Shown: positions 42,646 to 51,713 of the stretch, one piece after another | Layout of the letters: every line of letters starts with the position of its first letter | Numbering within the stretch: the stretch's first letter is position 1 | Source of the DNA: Salinivirgaceae bacterium | Lineage (GTDB): Bacteria; Bacteroidota; Bacteroidia; Bacteroidales; SZUA-534 | Assembly: GCA_017557785.1 (NCBI GenBank) | Contig: JAFYYA010000050.1 | Coordinates: forward strand, 62,001-126,000 | Length of the DNA: 64,000 nucleotides | Reading direction: 5' to 3' | The notes under the pieces: generated by a model | Told to the model about the DNA's origin: nothing | The model's input: only the letters and a program-made list of their open reading frames with translations | The model's database searches: none | Translations under genes and position numbers: made by a program

Positions 42646-45600
42646 ATGAAACGCATTTTAGTATTATGCTTCGCTGCAATGCTTGCCACACAGGCATGGG
42701 CACAAACAACTTTTGAAGTTGGTAACCTGAAATACACTGTTATTGAAGGCACAACCAATGTTTCAGTTACCCAAGGCTCAACAAAGCCTACCGGTGCTCT
42801 CGATATCCCGGACAAAGTAACCAATCCCGACAATAGTGTGGAATATACAGTTACAAGCATTGGCGGCAATGCGTTCAGCAGTTGCAGCGAACTTACTTCG
42901 ATAACTATCCCTAACTCTATTAAAAAGATTGGAGAGTCTGCGTTTAATAATTGCAATAGTCTGGCGAAAGTCGAATTTGCTAGCATAGAAAGCATATGTG
43001 GAATAGAATTTCCAGTATGGGGTAACCCATTATATATAACTCATCATTTATTCATTGATGGAGTGGAAATTACAGAATTGATTATTCCAAATACTGTAAC
43101 AACTATTTCAAACTATGCATTTATGGGGTGCAGTGAAATAACATCGGTAAAAATTTCAAATTCTGTAAAAAACATTGGTCAATATGCTTTTAGGTATTGC
43201 GAAAAGTTAGCGACAGTATCCCTTGGCAATGGTGTTACAAGTGTTGATGCGACAGCGTTCGATGAGTGCAGCAACTTGACAAATATAAATGTTGATAGCG
43301 GTAATTTAGAATTCACATCGGAAGATGGTGTCTTATTTAACTATAATAAAACAAAATTGATATGCTATCCTGCAGGCAAGTCCGGAAACTATACCACACC
43401 TAATTCTGTAACAAGCATCGACGATTTTGCATTCAATCTTTGTAGAAATCTTACAGAAATTAATATTTCCAACTCTGTAATTAGTATTGGTTATGAAGCA
43501 TTTCGTGGTTGTAACGGCTTAACTACATTATCTATTCCTAATTCTGTAACAAGAATTAGTAGTTATGCATTTTTAGGTTGCACAGAATTATCATCTATAA
43601 CAATTCCTAATTCTGTTAAAAGTATAGGTGAACGAGCATTCGAAAACTGTAAAAAATTGGCGAAAGCCGAATTTGCAAGCATAGAAAGTTTGTGCAGAAT
43701 ATCTTTTGGCGGCTATAATGCAAACCCCTTATCCTATGCCCACAATCTATACATTAATGGAGAAATTGTTACGAGCTTAGCAATTCCCGAATCTATTACA
43801 AGCATTAACAACTACGCATTCTTTGGTTGCAGCGGCCTGACTTCGGTTACCATTCCTAATACCGTTACAACCATTGGCTACTCTGCATTCGAAGGTTGCA
43901 GCGGACTGACTTCGGTTACCATTCCCGAATCTATTACAAGCATTAACAACTACGCATTCTTTGGTTGCAGCGGACTGACTTCGGTAACCATCCCTAATTC
44001 GGTTACTAGCATTGGCTACTATGCGTTCGAAGGTTGCAGCGGACTGACTTCGGTTACCATTCCTAATTCGGTTACTAGCATTGGCAACTCTGCGTTCGCA
44101 GGTTGCACGGGACTAACAAAAGCCGACTTTGCTAGCGTTGAAAGTTTGTGCAGAATAACTTTTAGCAGTGAAGTTGCAAATCCTTTATACTATGCTCATA
44201 ACCTATTCATTAATGGAGAAAATGTTACGAACTTAGCTATTCCCGAATCAGTTACAAGCATCGGTAACTACGCATTCTCTGGTTGCAGCGGCCTGACTTC
44301 GGTTTCCATTCCTAATTCGGTTACAAGCATTGGCAGCAATGCGTTCGATGATTGCACCGGTCTAACTTCGGTAACGATTCCCAATTCAGTTACAAGCATC
44401 GGTGATTATGCGTTCCATGGTTGCATCGGTCTAACTTCGGTAACCATTCCCAATTCGGTTATAAGGATTGGTCGTTTATCGTTTTTTAATGTAAAAAACA
44501 TAATATATTCAGGACGAGCTAGAGGAAACCCCTGGGGAGCATTAACTGTCAACGGAATAATTGATGAAGATTTTGTATACATCGATGTTGCAAAGACTAG
44601 ACTTACAGCATATATAGGAGTTGGCGGAGATGTTAATATTCCTGAATCGGTTAAAAGCATTGGCAGCTCTGCATTCAAGGGGTGCAGCGGCCTGTCTTCA
44701 GTTACAATTCCTAATTCTGTCACAAGTATAGGCAACTCTACGTTCTCTGGTTGCAGCGGCCTGACTATGGTTATCATTGGCAATTCTGTCACAAGCATCG
44801 GCGACTACGCGTTCGAAAAATGCAACAGCCTGACAAACATAAATGTGGAAAACGAAAATACATATTACTCTTCAGAAGACGGGGTTTTATTCAACTATAA
44901 TAAAACAACACTAATATGTTATCCTGCAGGCAAAACAATGTCTTCTTATAACATTCCTAATTCTGTTACAAGCATTGGTGGCTATGCGTTCAATGGTTGC
45001 AGCGGTCTGATTTCGGTTTCCATCCCTAATTCGGTTACAAATATTGGCGACTATGCGTTCCAGAGTTGCATCGGTCTGACTTCGGTTTCCATCCCTAATT
45101 CGGTTACAAGAATTGGTTCCTATGCGTTTAATGGTTGCAGCGGTCTTACTTTGGTTACCATTCCAAATTCTGTTACAAGCATTGGCGGCTATGCGTTCTC
45201 TGGTTGCAGATGCCTGACTTCTATTACCATTCCAAATTCCATTACCACCATTGGCGGCTATGCGTTCTCTGGTTGCAGCGGCCTTATTTCGGTAACCATT
45301 CCAAATTCGGTTAAATATATTAACGAATATGCGTTCGCTGATTGCAACAGCTTGACTACGGTAACCATCCCTAATTCAGTTACAAGCATTAATAGATATG
45401 CGTTCTCTGGTTGCGGAAACTTGAATGCTATAGCCTTCGATGGAACAAGCGAACCCACTATAGGAACGGATGCTTTTAAAAATGTTAGTAGTTTAGTTAA
45501 AGTATGTGTTCCGGAAAATTATAGTTCAGATTCTTTTGGTGGATTTAGTGTATATAAAGGACATAATAAAGTAACAGACCAGGCTGTTCCACCAACCTGC

Positions 45601-46410
45601 ACAGAAACAGGCTTAACCGAAGGTGTACATTGTGCTAATTGCGGTAGAGTATTTGTCGCACAAGAAGAAGCGGCTGCAGCTTTAGGCCATAACTACAGCA
45701 CACCAACATACGAGTGGGGTGAAGGCAACTCAACCTGCACTGCCACAAAAGTTTGTGCAAATGATAATGAGCACGTTGTTACAGAGACTGCTGATGCAAC
45801 TTCAGCGGTAACTGTAGCAGCTACTTGCGAAGCTGTGGGCACAAAAACTTTCACCGCAGAGTTTGCGGATGAAGATTTTGCAACACAGCAGACAACTGAA
45901 GAGATTGCCGCCACCGGCCACAAAGAAGTAGTTGATGCCGCTGTGGCGGCAACCTGCACCGCAGCAGGCAAAACCGAAGGCAAGCACTGTGAAGTTTGCA
46001 ATGCGGTTTTGGTGGCACAAGCAGAAATACCTGCTTTAGGGCACGATTTCAAAACCTACAAGTTCGACAACAACGCCACCACCGAAGCCGATGGCACAGA
46101 GACGGCATTGTGTGAGCACGGCTGCGGCACAACCGACACCCGCACGGCTGCCGGCACCAAGATTGCCACAACACCCGAAAAAGGCACCGCCGTTGCCGAA
46201 TCGACCGCCAACGCCGTCAGCATCTACACAAGCAACAATATAATTGTGGTTGAGAACGCCACCACAGAAATCCGCGTTTATGATGCAATGGGCAGAATGA
46301 TTTGTAGGGACGCGATTAATCGCGTCCGTACGGAAATCCCCGCCAACACCCCCGGCCTTTACATTGTAAGGGTAGGGAACGTGGCAAAACGGGTGATGAT
46401 TAATGAATGA
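42646..46410 (+). CDS. BspA-type leucine-rich-repeat surface protein with type IX sorting domain
   Basis: An intact 1254-residue protein. Signal peptide (MKRILVLCFAAMLATQAWAQ), then a long series of about 23-residue BspA-type repeats ([23 protein letters not shown] pattern), with short non-repeat inserts such as FASVESLCRI. Residues about 985-1140 carry cysteine-rich [18 protein letters not shown]-type units. The last 75 residues are a type IX sorting domain ([31 protein letters not shown]), implying export by the Por system and surface attachment. The 3' ends of this gene and the upstream one are nearly identical at DNA level, pointing to recent duplication or gene conversion. Binding partners are unknown; relatives bind host proteins. 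Confidence 0.9.
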   Translation: MKRILVLCFAAMLATQAWAQTTFEVGNLKYTVIEGTTNVSVTQGSTKPTGALDIPDKVTNPDNSVEYTVTSIGGNAFSSCSELTSITIPNSIKKIGESAFNNCNSLAKVEFASIESICGIEFPVWGNPLYITHHLFIDGVEITELIIPNTVTTISNYAFMGCSEITSVKISNSVKNIGQYAFRYCEKLATVSLGNGVTSVDATAFDECSNLTNINVDSGNLEFTSEDGVLFNYNKTKLICYPAGKSGNYTTPNSVTSIDDFAFNLCRNLTEINISNSVISIGYEAFRGCNGLTTLSIPNSVTRISSYAFLGCTELSSITIPNSVKSIGERAFENCKKLAKAEFASIESLCRISFGGYNANPLSYAHNLYINGEIVTSLAIPESITSINNYAFFGCSGLTSVTIPNTVTTIGYSAFEGCSGLTSVTIPESITSINNYAFFGCSGLTSVTIPNSVTSIGYYAFEGCSGLTSVTIPNSVTSIGNSAFAGCTGLTKADFASVESLCRITFSSEVANPLYYAHNLFINGENVTNLAIPESVTSIGNYAFSGCSGLTSVSIPNSVTSIGSNAFDDCTGLTSVTIPNSVTSIGDYAFHGCIGLTSVTIPNSVIRIGRLSFFNVKNIIYSGRARGNPWGALTVNGIIDEDFVYIDVAKTRLTAYIGVGGDVNIPESVKSIGSSAFKGCSGLSSVTIPNSVTSIGNSTFSGCSGLTMVIIGNSVTSIGDYAFEKCNSLTNINVENENTYYSSEDGVLFNYNKTTLICYPAGKTMSSYNIPNSVTSIGGYAFNGCSGLISVSIPNSVTNIGDYAFQSCIGLTSVSIPNSVTRIGSYAFNGCSGLTLVTIPNSVTSIGGYAFSGCRCLTSITIPNSITTIGGYAFSGCSGLISVTIPNSVKYINEYAFADCNSLTTVTIPNSVTSINRYAFSGCGNLNAIAFDGTSEPTIGTDAFKNVSSLVKVCVPENYSSDSFGGFSVYKGHNKVTDQAVPPTCTETGLTEGVHCANCGRVFVAQEEAAAALGHNYSTPTYEWGEGNSTCTATKVCANDNEHVVTETADATSAVTVAATCEAVGTKTFTAEFADEDFATQQTTEEIAATGHKEVVDAAVAATCTAAGKTEGKHCEVCNAVLVAQAEIPALGHDFKTYKFDNNATTEADGTETALCEHGCGTTDTRTAAGTKIATTPEKGTAVAESTANAVSIYTSNNIIVVENATTEIRVYDAMGRMICRDAINRVRTEIPANTPGLYIVRVGNVAKRVMINE
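46304..46331. repeat. In-frame palindromic element inside the sorting domain of the second BspA-type gene
   Basis: A 28-base palindrome with arms GTAGGGACGCGATT and AATCGCGTCCGTAC (one mismatch). Flanking bases match those around the element at 42516-42544, but the palindrome sequence differs. It is read as CRDAINRVRT. Confidence 0.85.
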
Positions 46411-46416
46411 TATCAT

Positions 46417-46444
46417 GTAGAGACGCAATGCATTGCGTCTCTAC
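46417..46444. repeat. Perfect palindromic element after the second BspA-type gene
   Basis: A perfect 28-base palindrome (arms GTAGAGACGCAATG) starting 7 bases after the stop codon. It may form an RNA hairpin at the end of the transcript, but no T-run follows directly. Confidence 0.88.
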
Positions 46445-46467
46445 AAAAAATGAATAAAAAATTGCTT

Positions 46468-46496
46468 GGGGTGAAGAAATATTCACCCCTTTGCTT
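46468..46496 (+). terminator. Terminator-like hairpin after the second BspA-type gene
   Basis: GGGGTGAA (46468-46475) pairs with TTCACCCC (46482-46489), loop GAAATA, followed by TTTGCTTTT. Confidence 0.65.
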
Positions 46497-46642
46497 TTAT
46501 ATGCGCCACCGTGCAAAACACATTACGTAATCTACGCATGCCTTGTGCAAACGTTAAACTATACTATTGGGGCGGTTTTGCAACTGACAATTATCAGTTT
46601 CCGAAAATTGATTTTCTGTAACCGCTTTAGCAAATAAATACG

Positions 46643-46650
46643 TAACTTTG
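46643..46650 (+). promoter_or_regulatory. Predicted -7 box of the glycogen operon promoter
   Basis: TAACTTTG matches TAnnTTTG fully. No clear -33 box lies at the usual distance. The first ATG is about 110 bases downstream. Confidence 0.5.
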
Positions 46651-46761
46651 CGCAACTTTTCTGGGAAAAGTGTGTAATACTTTTAAGGTAAAAACTTAAT
46701 TCTTTAAAGTGTTAGAAACGAGATTCAACGAAATAATTGTAATTCTATAAAAAATAAAACG

Positions 46762-49080
46762 ATGGGATATTTAGAGTTTGACAAAACAGAACTTGTAAAT
46801 CTTGAGAATTCCTTGACCAAAGAAGTGTTGCGGACCAACCGTGCGGGTGCGTACTCGCTTACAACCCTGATTGGCTGCAACAACCGTAAGTATCACGGAA
46901 TGTTGGTGTGCCCGCTGCCGCAGGTCGATGGTGGCCGCCACGTGTTGCTTTCTTCGCTCGACGAGACTATTATTCAGCACGAACGCGAGTTCAATCTGGC
47001 TTTGCATAAATATGAGGGTGACAACTATGAGCCGAAAGGTCACAAGTATGTTACCGAATTCTATACCAACCCGATACCGACACTCATTTACGGTGTTGGC
47101 GGCGTTGTTCTGAAAAAAGAGAAAATCCTTGTCAAGAGTGAGCCGCGAATCCTTGTCCGCTACACTCTGCTCGACGCTCACAGCGAGACTAAAATCCGCT
47201 TCAAACCGTTCCTTGCTTTCCGCAACATTCACGCTTTGAGCAAGGCCAACCTTGATGCCAACACCAAGGTGAAGATGGTTGACAACGGCATTTCGTCGTG
47301 TATGTATCAGGGCTATCCCGACCTTTATATCCAAACTTCGAAGAAGTGCGAGTTTGTTTCGGCACCCGACTGGTACTACAACATTGAGTACATTCTGGAG
47401 CAGAAGCGTGGCTACGATTTCAAAGAGGATTTGTTCGTGCCCGGATATTTCGAGGCGCCAATCAAGAAGGGCGAGAGCATTATTGTTTCGGCCGGATTGA
47501 GCGAGATTAAGCCTAACACGCTGAAGAAGAAATTCGACGACGAGGTTAGCGACCGCACACCGCGCAACAGTTTCGAGAACTGCCTGATAAACGGTGCAGC
47601 GCAGTTGTTCCTGAACGAGGGCAAGGAAACCCGCATTCTGGCTGGTTTCCCGTGGTATCCGGCTCGCACACGCGACGCGCTTATCGCCCTGCCGAACCTG
47701 CTCTACAAGAACGAGACCCCGATGATTTACAAGAGCGTTCTCTCAACGCTCATTAGTCAGATAATCAACACCTTGACAAGCGGAAGCACCAATCTTGACG
47801 ATTATGCCGACTGCCGTTCCGACGTTCCGATGTGGCTTGTTTGGTGCATTCAGCAAATCGACAAGCAATATCCGCAATATGACGTCTGGAAGGAATACGG
47901 AAAAGACGTTAAAAAGGTGATGAACAGCTATTTGGAGCACAAAATCAGTTTCCGTATCGACGAGAACGGAATGGTTTACAACACTTCGGATGCTGTGGCC
48001 AACACTTGGATGAACTCAACCATTCACGGCCGTCCGGTTCTGCCGCGCAACGGTTATGCTGTCGAGACTAACGCATTGTGGTACAACGCAATAATGTACG
48101 TTCTCGAGAAGAGCAAAGGCGACAAGACCTTTGGTAAGAAATGGGTTGAGTTGGCCGAAAAACTGAAAAATAGTTTCGTTGCCACATTCTGGAACGATGA
48201 GCGCGGCTATCTGGCTGACTATGTTACTTATGACTATGCAAACACGCAAGTTCGTCCGAACCAATTGCTGGCTTGCGCAGTTGACTATACAATGCTCGAC
48301 AAGCACCAAATCAAAGCCGTGTTGCGTGTGGTTGAGGAGCAACTGATGACCGCTTACGGTATCCGTTCGCTTTCACCCGATGATCCGCGCTATGTATCGC
48401 ACTACCGTGGCACCGAAGAACAGCGTGAGAACGCAGCCTTCAACGGCTCGGTTTGGCCGTGGCTTTACGCTGCATATATCGACGCTTTGGCGAAAATCCA
48501 ACCGCGTATGGTTGAATCGTCGGTCAACAAGTTCCTTGAGACCTTCGAGCCTGAAATGAGAACTGCCGGTATCAGTTGCTTGTCGGAGATGTACCACGGC
48601 GACCCACCGTATCACGGAAAGGGTGCCATTTCGTTCGCATTGAGTTTTGCAGCATTGCTTTATATGACTAGACTGTCGAAATCTTTTGCTGGCGAGACAG
48701 AGGTTGAGGCCAAAGCCGTGAAGAAATCGGTGAAAGCCACCGCAAAAGCCGACAAGAAAGAACCGAAAAAGGCAGAAGCAAAGAAGGAAGTGAAGAAGGC
48801 AGAGCCGAAGAAAGCCACTGCAAAGAAGGAAGTGAAGAAAGCAGAACCGAAGAAGGCTACTGCAACGAAAGAAGTGAAGAAGGCTGAACCGAAGAAAGCC
48901 GCAGCAAAGAAGGAAGTGAAGAAGGCAGAGCCGAAGAAAGCCGCTGCAAAGAAAGAAGTGAAGAAGGCAGAACCGAAAAAGGCTGCAGCAAAGAAGGAAG
49001 TGAAGAAAGCGGAGCCGAAAAAGGCGGCACCAAAAGCAGCGGCAAAGAAACCGGCCAAAGCGGCAACGAAAAAGAAATAA
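46762..49080 (+). CDS. Glycogen debranching enzyme (amylo-alpha-1,6-glucosidase type) with histone-H1-like tail
   Basis: A 772-residue protein. Residues 1 to about 250 are the N-terminal GDE domain (starting LEFDKTELVNLENSLTKEVLRTNRAGAYS). Residues about 270-655 are an (alpha/alpha)6 barrel of the GH133/GDE_C type, with GFPWYPARTRDALIALPNLL, RPNQLLACAVDY and NGSVWPWLYAAYIDAL. It should remove 1,6-linked branches of glycogen. From about residue 665 a Lys/Ala/Pro/Glu tail begins, including six 14-residue units KKEVKKAEPKKAxA (674-757), unexpected on a glycogen enzyme. First gene of a four-gene operon with gaps of 19-22 bases. Confidence 0.9.
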   Translation: MGYLEFDKTELVNLENSLTKEVLRTNRAGAYSLTTLIGCNNRKYHGMLVCPLPQVDGGRHVLLSSLDETIIQHEREFNLALHKYEGDNYEPKGHKYVTEFYTNPIPTLIYGVGGVVLKKEKILVKSEPRILVRYTLLDAHSETKIRFKPFLAFRNIHALSKANLDANTKVKMVDNGISSCMYQGYPDLYIQTSKKCEFVSAPDWYYNIEYILEQKRGYDFKEDLFVPGYFEAPIKKGESIIVSAGLSEIKPNTLKKKFDDEVSDRTPRNSFENCLINGAAQLFLNEGKETRILAGFPWYPARTRDALIALPNLLYKNETPMIYKSVLSTLISQIINTLTSGSTNLDDYADCRSDVPMWLVWCIQQIDKQYPQYDVWKEYGKDVKKVMNSYLEHKISFRIDENGMVYNTSDAVANTWMNSTIHGRPVLPRNGYAVETNALWYNAIMYVLEKSKGDKTFGKKWVELAEKLKNSFVATFWNDERGYLADYVTYDYANTQVRPNQLLACAVDYTMLDKHQIKAVLRVVEEQLMTAYGIRSLSPDDPRYVSHYRGTEEQRENAAFNGSVWPWLYAAYIDALAKIQPRMVESSVNKFLETFEPEMRTAGISCLSEMYHGDPPYHGKGAISFALSFAALLYMTRLSKSFAGETEVEAKAVKKSVKATAKADKKEPKKAEAKKEVKKAEPKKATAKKEVKKAEPKKATATKEVKKAEPKKAAAKKEVKKAEPKKAAAKKEVKKAEPKKAAAKKEVKKAEPKKAAPKAAAKKPAKAATKKK
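48781..49032 (+). repeat. Six 42-bp tandem repeats coding for the basic tail
   Basis: Six in-frame 42-base units encode KKEVKKAEPKKAxA, differing mostly at third codon positions and at the residue before the last Ala. Copy number could change without loss of frame. Confidence 0.85.
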
Positions 49081-49102
49081 AGAACAATAAAAATAACTGA
49101 TA

Positions 49103-50392
49103 ATGAAAGTCTTAATGTTTGGGTGGGAGTTTCCGCCGCACATATCCGGAGGTTTGGGCACCGCTTGCTACGGCCTGACTAAAGGAATGTCGAAGATTGA
49201 GGACCTTGAGGTAACTTTCGTTGTGCCAAAGGCTTACGGCGATGAGGATCAAGAGGCTATCAAACTTGTGGGTGCGGGAAACATACCATTGCGATTCACA
49301 AAATCGGAGAGTTTCTCGGGTCAAATCAAGAATCTTCAGTACATTGAGGTAGGTTCGAATCTGGTTCCGTACTCAACGCCCGAAGAATTCTACTCGCTGA
49401 AGAACGACCGTCGGTACAGTGGCAAGCACATTGTTGAAGTGGGAGAGTCGGGCTGTATTCCGTTCACCGGAAAATACGGCGACAATCTGTTCACCGAAAT
49501 CTACTATTACAGCCTGATTGCGGAGCAGATTGCCACAATGTACGATTTCGACATTATCCACGCACACGACTGGCTGGCTTACCCGGCTGGAATGGCGGCC
49601 AAACGCGTATCGGGCAAACCGCTTGTTGTGCACGTTCACGCCACCGATTTCGACCGTAGCGGCGGCAGCGTGAATCCGGCAGTCTACAATATCGAAAAGG
49701 CCGGTCTCGACGCAGCCGACAAGGCAATCACCGTGAGCAACCTGACCCGCGATATCGTTATCAACAAATATGGTCAGTCGCCTGACAAGGTTGAGACCGT
49801 TTACAACGCCGTTGAGCCTAACCTGAAGGCAGTCGACCGTCAGAAGAAAGGTTTCGACGAGAAGGTTGTGACGTTCCTTGGCCGTATCACAATGCAGAAG
49901 GGTCCTGAATTCTTTATTGAGGCCGCCTACAAGGTTCTCAAGAAGATGGACAACGTGCGCTTTGTGATGGCCGGCAGCGGCGATATGATGAACAAGATGA
50001 TTGAACGTGCTGCAAGTCTGGGAATTATGGACAAGTTCCACTTCACAGGCTTCCTTCGCGGCGACGCTGTGTTCCGTATGTTCAACTACAGCGACGTTTA
50101 CATAATGCCTTCAGTATCAGAGCCTTTCGGTATCTCGCCACTTGAGGCTATGCAATCGGGCGTGCCTGTAATCATTTCGAAGCAGTCGGGTGTGAGCGAG
50201 ATTCTGAAACACGCCATCAAGATTGACTTCTGGGACATCGACAAAATGGCAAACGCAATTTACGCGCTGCTCAACTATCCGTCGCTTGCGAAAACAATCG
50301 GCGAAAACGGCTTGAAAGAGGCCAACAGCCTGCGCTGGGAGGAATCGGCAAAGCACGTTTACAATATCTATAAATCAGTATTAAATAAGTAA
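49103..50392 (+). CDS. GT4 glycosyltransferase (glycogen/starch synthase-like)
   Basis: A 429-residue GT-B fold enzyme. MKVLMFGWEFPPHISGGLGTACYGL (1-25) is the synthase-type N-terminus with a GGLG nucleotide-sugar loop. DIIHAHDWLAYPAGMAAK is the acceptor-side motif, FLGRITMQKGPEFFIEAA binds the donor phosphate, and PSVSEPFGISPLEAMQSGVPV holds the EX7E motif. It probably adds glucose to alpha-glucan, or makes a maltodextrin primer, from a nucleotide sugar. It is second in the operon after the debranching enzyme (22-base gap). Since a glycogen synthase domain is also present at 51714, the two may differ in donor or acceptor. Confidence 0.87.
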   Translation: MKVLMFGWEFPPHISGGLGTACYGLTKGMSKIEDLEVTFVVPKAYGDEDQEAIKLVGAGNIPLRFTKSESFSGQIKNLQYIEVGSNLVPYSTPEEFYSLKNDRRYSGKHIVEVGESGCIPFTGKYGDNLFTEIYYYSLIAEQIATMYDFDIIHAHDWLAYPAGMAAKRVSGKPLVVHVHATDFDRSGGSVNPAVYNIEKAGLDAADKAITVSNLTRDIVINKYGQSPDKVETVYNAVEPNLKAVDRQKKGFDEKVVTFLGRITMQKGPEFFIEAAYKVLKKMDNVRFVMAGSGDMMNKMIERAASLGIMDKFHFTGFLRGDAVFRMFNYSDVYIMPSVSEPFGISPLEAMQSGVPVIISKQSGVSEILKHAIKIDFWDIDKMANAIYALLNYPSLAKTIGENGLKEANSLRWEESAKHVYNIYKSVLNK

Positions 50393-50411
50393 CCTTATAA
50401 AATTTGGAACT

Positions 50412-51692
50412 ATGAAGCATTTATGTCTTTATTTTCAGGTTCATCAACCATTCCGCTTCCGCAAATACTCGTTCTTCGATATCGGCAGCGACCATTATTA
50501 CTATGACGACTATCTTAATGAGTCGATTCTGCAAAAGGTGGCACGCAACTGCTATCTGCCAACTAACGAATTGCTGCTCAAACTGATAGAGAAGCACGGA
50601 CGCAACTTTAAGGTTACTTTCTCAATCACAGGCATCGCGCTCGACCAATTTGAGTTGTATGCACCGGAGGTGATTGAGAGTTTCCAACGCCTGGCTAAAA
50701 CCGGTCAGGTTGAGTTCCTTGCCGAAACTTACTCGCACTCGCTGGCTTCGCAGGCCAACCTTGACGTTATGAAGAAGCAGGTTAAGGAGCACTCGGCAAA
50801 GATTGAGAAACTGTTCGGTCAGAAGCCGAAAGTGTTCCGCAACACAGAGTTGATTTACTCTGACGAGGTTGGTGCAGCCGTTTACAAAATGGGTTACAAG
50901 GGAATGCTCACAGAGGGAGCAAAACATATCTTGGGCTGGAAATCGCCTAACTTCTTGTACTACAACGCTAAAGAGCCGCAGTTGAAGTTGCTGCTTCGCA
51001 ACTATACGTTGAGCGACGACATCTCGTTCCGCTTCTGCGCAAAGCATTGGACTGCTGACTCTTATGCCGCAAAACTGAACGAAATTCCTGACAAGGAGGA
51101 AGTTGTGAATCTGTTTATGGATTACGAGACGTTTGGCGAGCATCAGGAGAAGGAGACAGGCATCTTCCAATTCCTTGAGCATCTGCCTGACGCAATTCTG
51201 AATCAGACCGATTTCCGCTTTGCAACACCGTCGTCGATAATCAAGAACGTGCAGCCGGTGGCCGCCATCAATGTTCCTTACCCGATTTCGTGGGCCGACG
51301 AGGAGCGCGACATCACCGCCTGGCTGGGTAACAATATGCAGAACGAGGCGTTCAGCAAACTCTACGCCCTGACCGACAAGATTGCGCTGGTGAAAGACTC
51401 GCAGGTTCTTCAGGACTGGGAGTATCTGCAGACGAGCGACCATTTCTACTATATGTCGACAAAATGGTTCAGCGACGGCGAGGTTCACGCATATTTCAAC
51501 CCCTACAAGACACCGTACGACGCGTTCATCAACTATATGAACGTGCTGACTGACTTTACGTTGCGTGTGAACAAGGCTCTGCCTGACTCTGAAATCAGAA
51601 CCTGCCGCGACGTTGAGAAACTGCAGGATATGGTGATTGAGCAGAAGGCTGAAATCAAGAAACTTAAATCGAAAAAATCGAAAACTGAATAA
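50412..51692 (+). CDS. GH57 alpha-glucan-active enzyme (amylase/glucanotransferase type)
   Basis: A 426-residue cytoplasmic protein with the five GH57 motifs: HQP (11-13), EFLAETYSHS, the nucleophile E146 in FRNTELIYS, the acid/base D237 in FMDYETFGEH, and a later conserved segment before the helical C-terminus. GH57 members hydrolyse or transfer alpha-1,4-glucan, and a few make branches. Without a clear branching-type insertion the exact activity is open; note that no separate glgB gene is in the window, so a branching role is worth considering. A Lys-rich short tail closes it. Third gene of the glycogen operon. Confidence 0.9.
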   Translation: MKHLCLYFQVHQPFRFRKYSFFDIGSDHYYYDDYLNESILQKVARNCYLPTNELLLKLIEKHGRNFKVTFSITGIALDQFELYAPEVIESFQRLAKTGQVEFLAETYSHSLASQANLDVMKKQVKEHSAKIEKLFGQKPKVFRNTELIYSDEVGAAVYKMGYKGMLTEGAKHILGWKSPNFLYYNAKEPQLKLLLRNYTLSDDISFRFCAKHWTADSYAAKLNEIPDKEEVVNLFMDYETFGEHQEKETGIFQFLEHLPDAILNQTDFRFATPSSIIKNVQPVAAINVPYPISWADEERDITAWLGNNMQNEAFSKLYALTDKIALVKDSQVLQDWEYLQTSDHFYYMSTKWFSDGEVHAYFNPYKTPYDAFINYMNVLTDFTLRVNKALPDSEIRTCRDVEKLQDMVIEQKAEIKKLKSKKSKTE

Positions 51693-51713
51693 TCCTTGTT
51701 TAATTTGAAGTAA

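Larger units (their letters stand above)
46411..46761. other. Intergenic region between the BspA genes and the glycogen operon
   Basis: 351 bases without a gene. It contains the perfect palindrome (46417-46444), a terminator-like hairpin (46468-46496) and a -7 promoter box (46643-46650). I see no further structure and no small coding frame with convincing composition. Confidence 0.6.

Noticed and set aside
48660-49058. Antisense frame rich in Phe, Ala, Ser (AFFGSAFFTSFF pattern) resembling a repetitive membrane protein
   Set aside because: It is the reverse complement of the 42-base repeats that code for the Lys-rich tail; no independent start or neighbour support.
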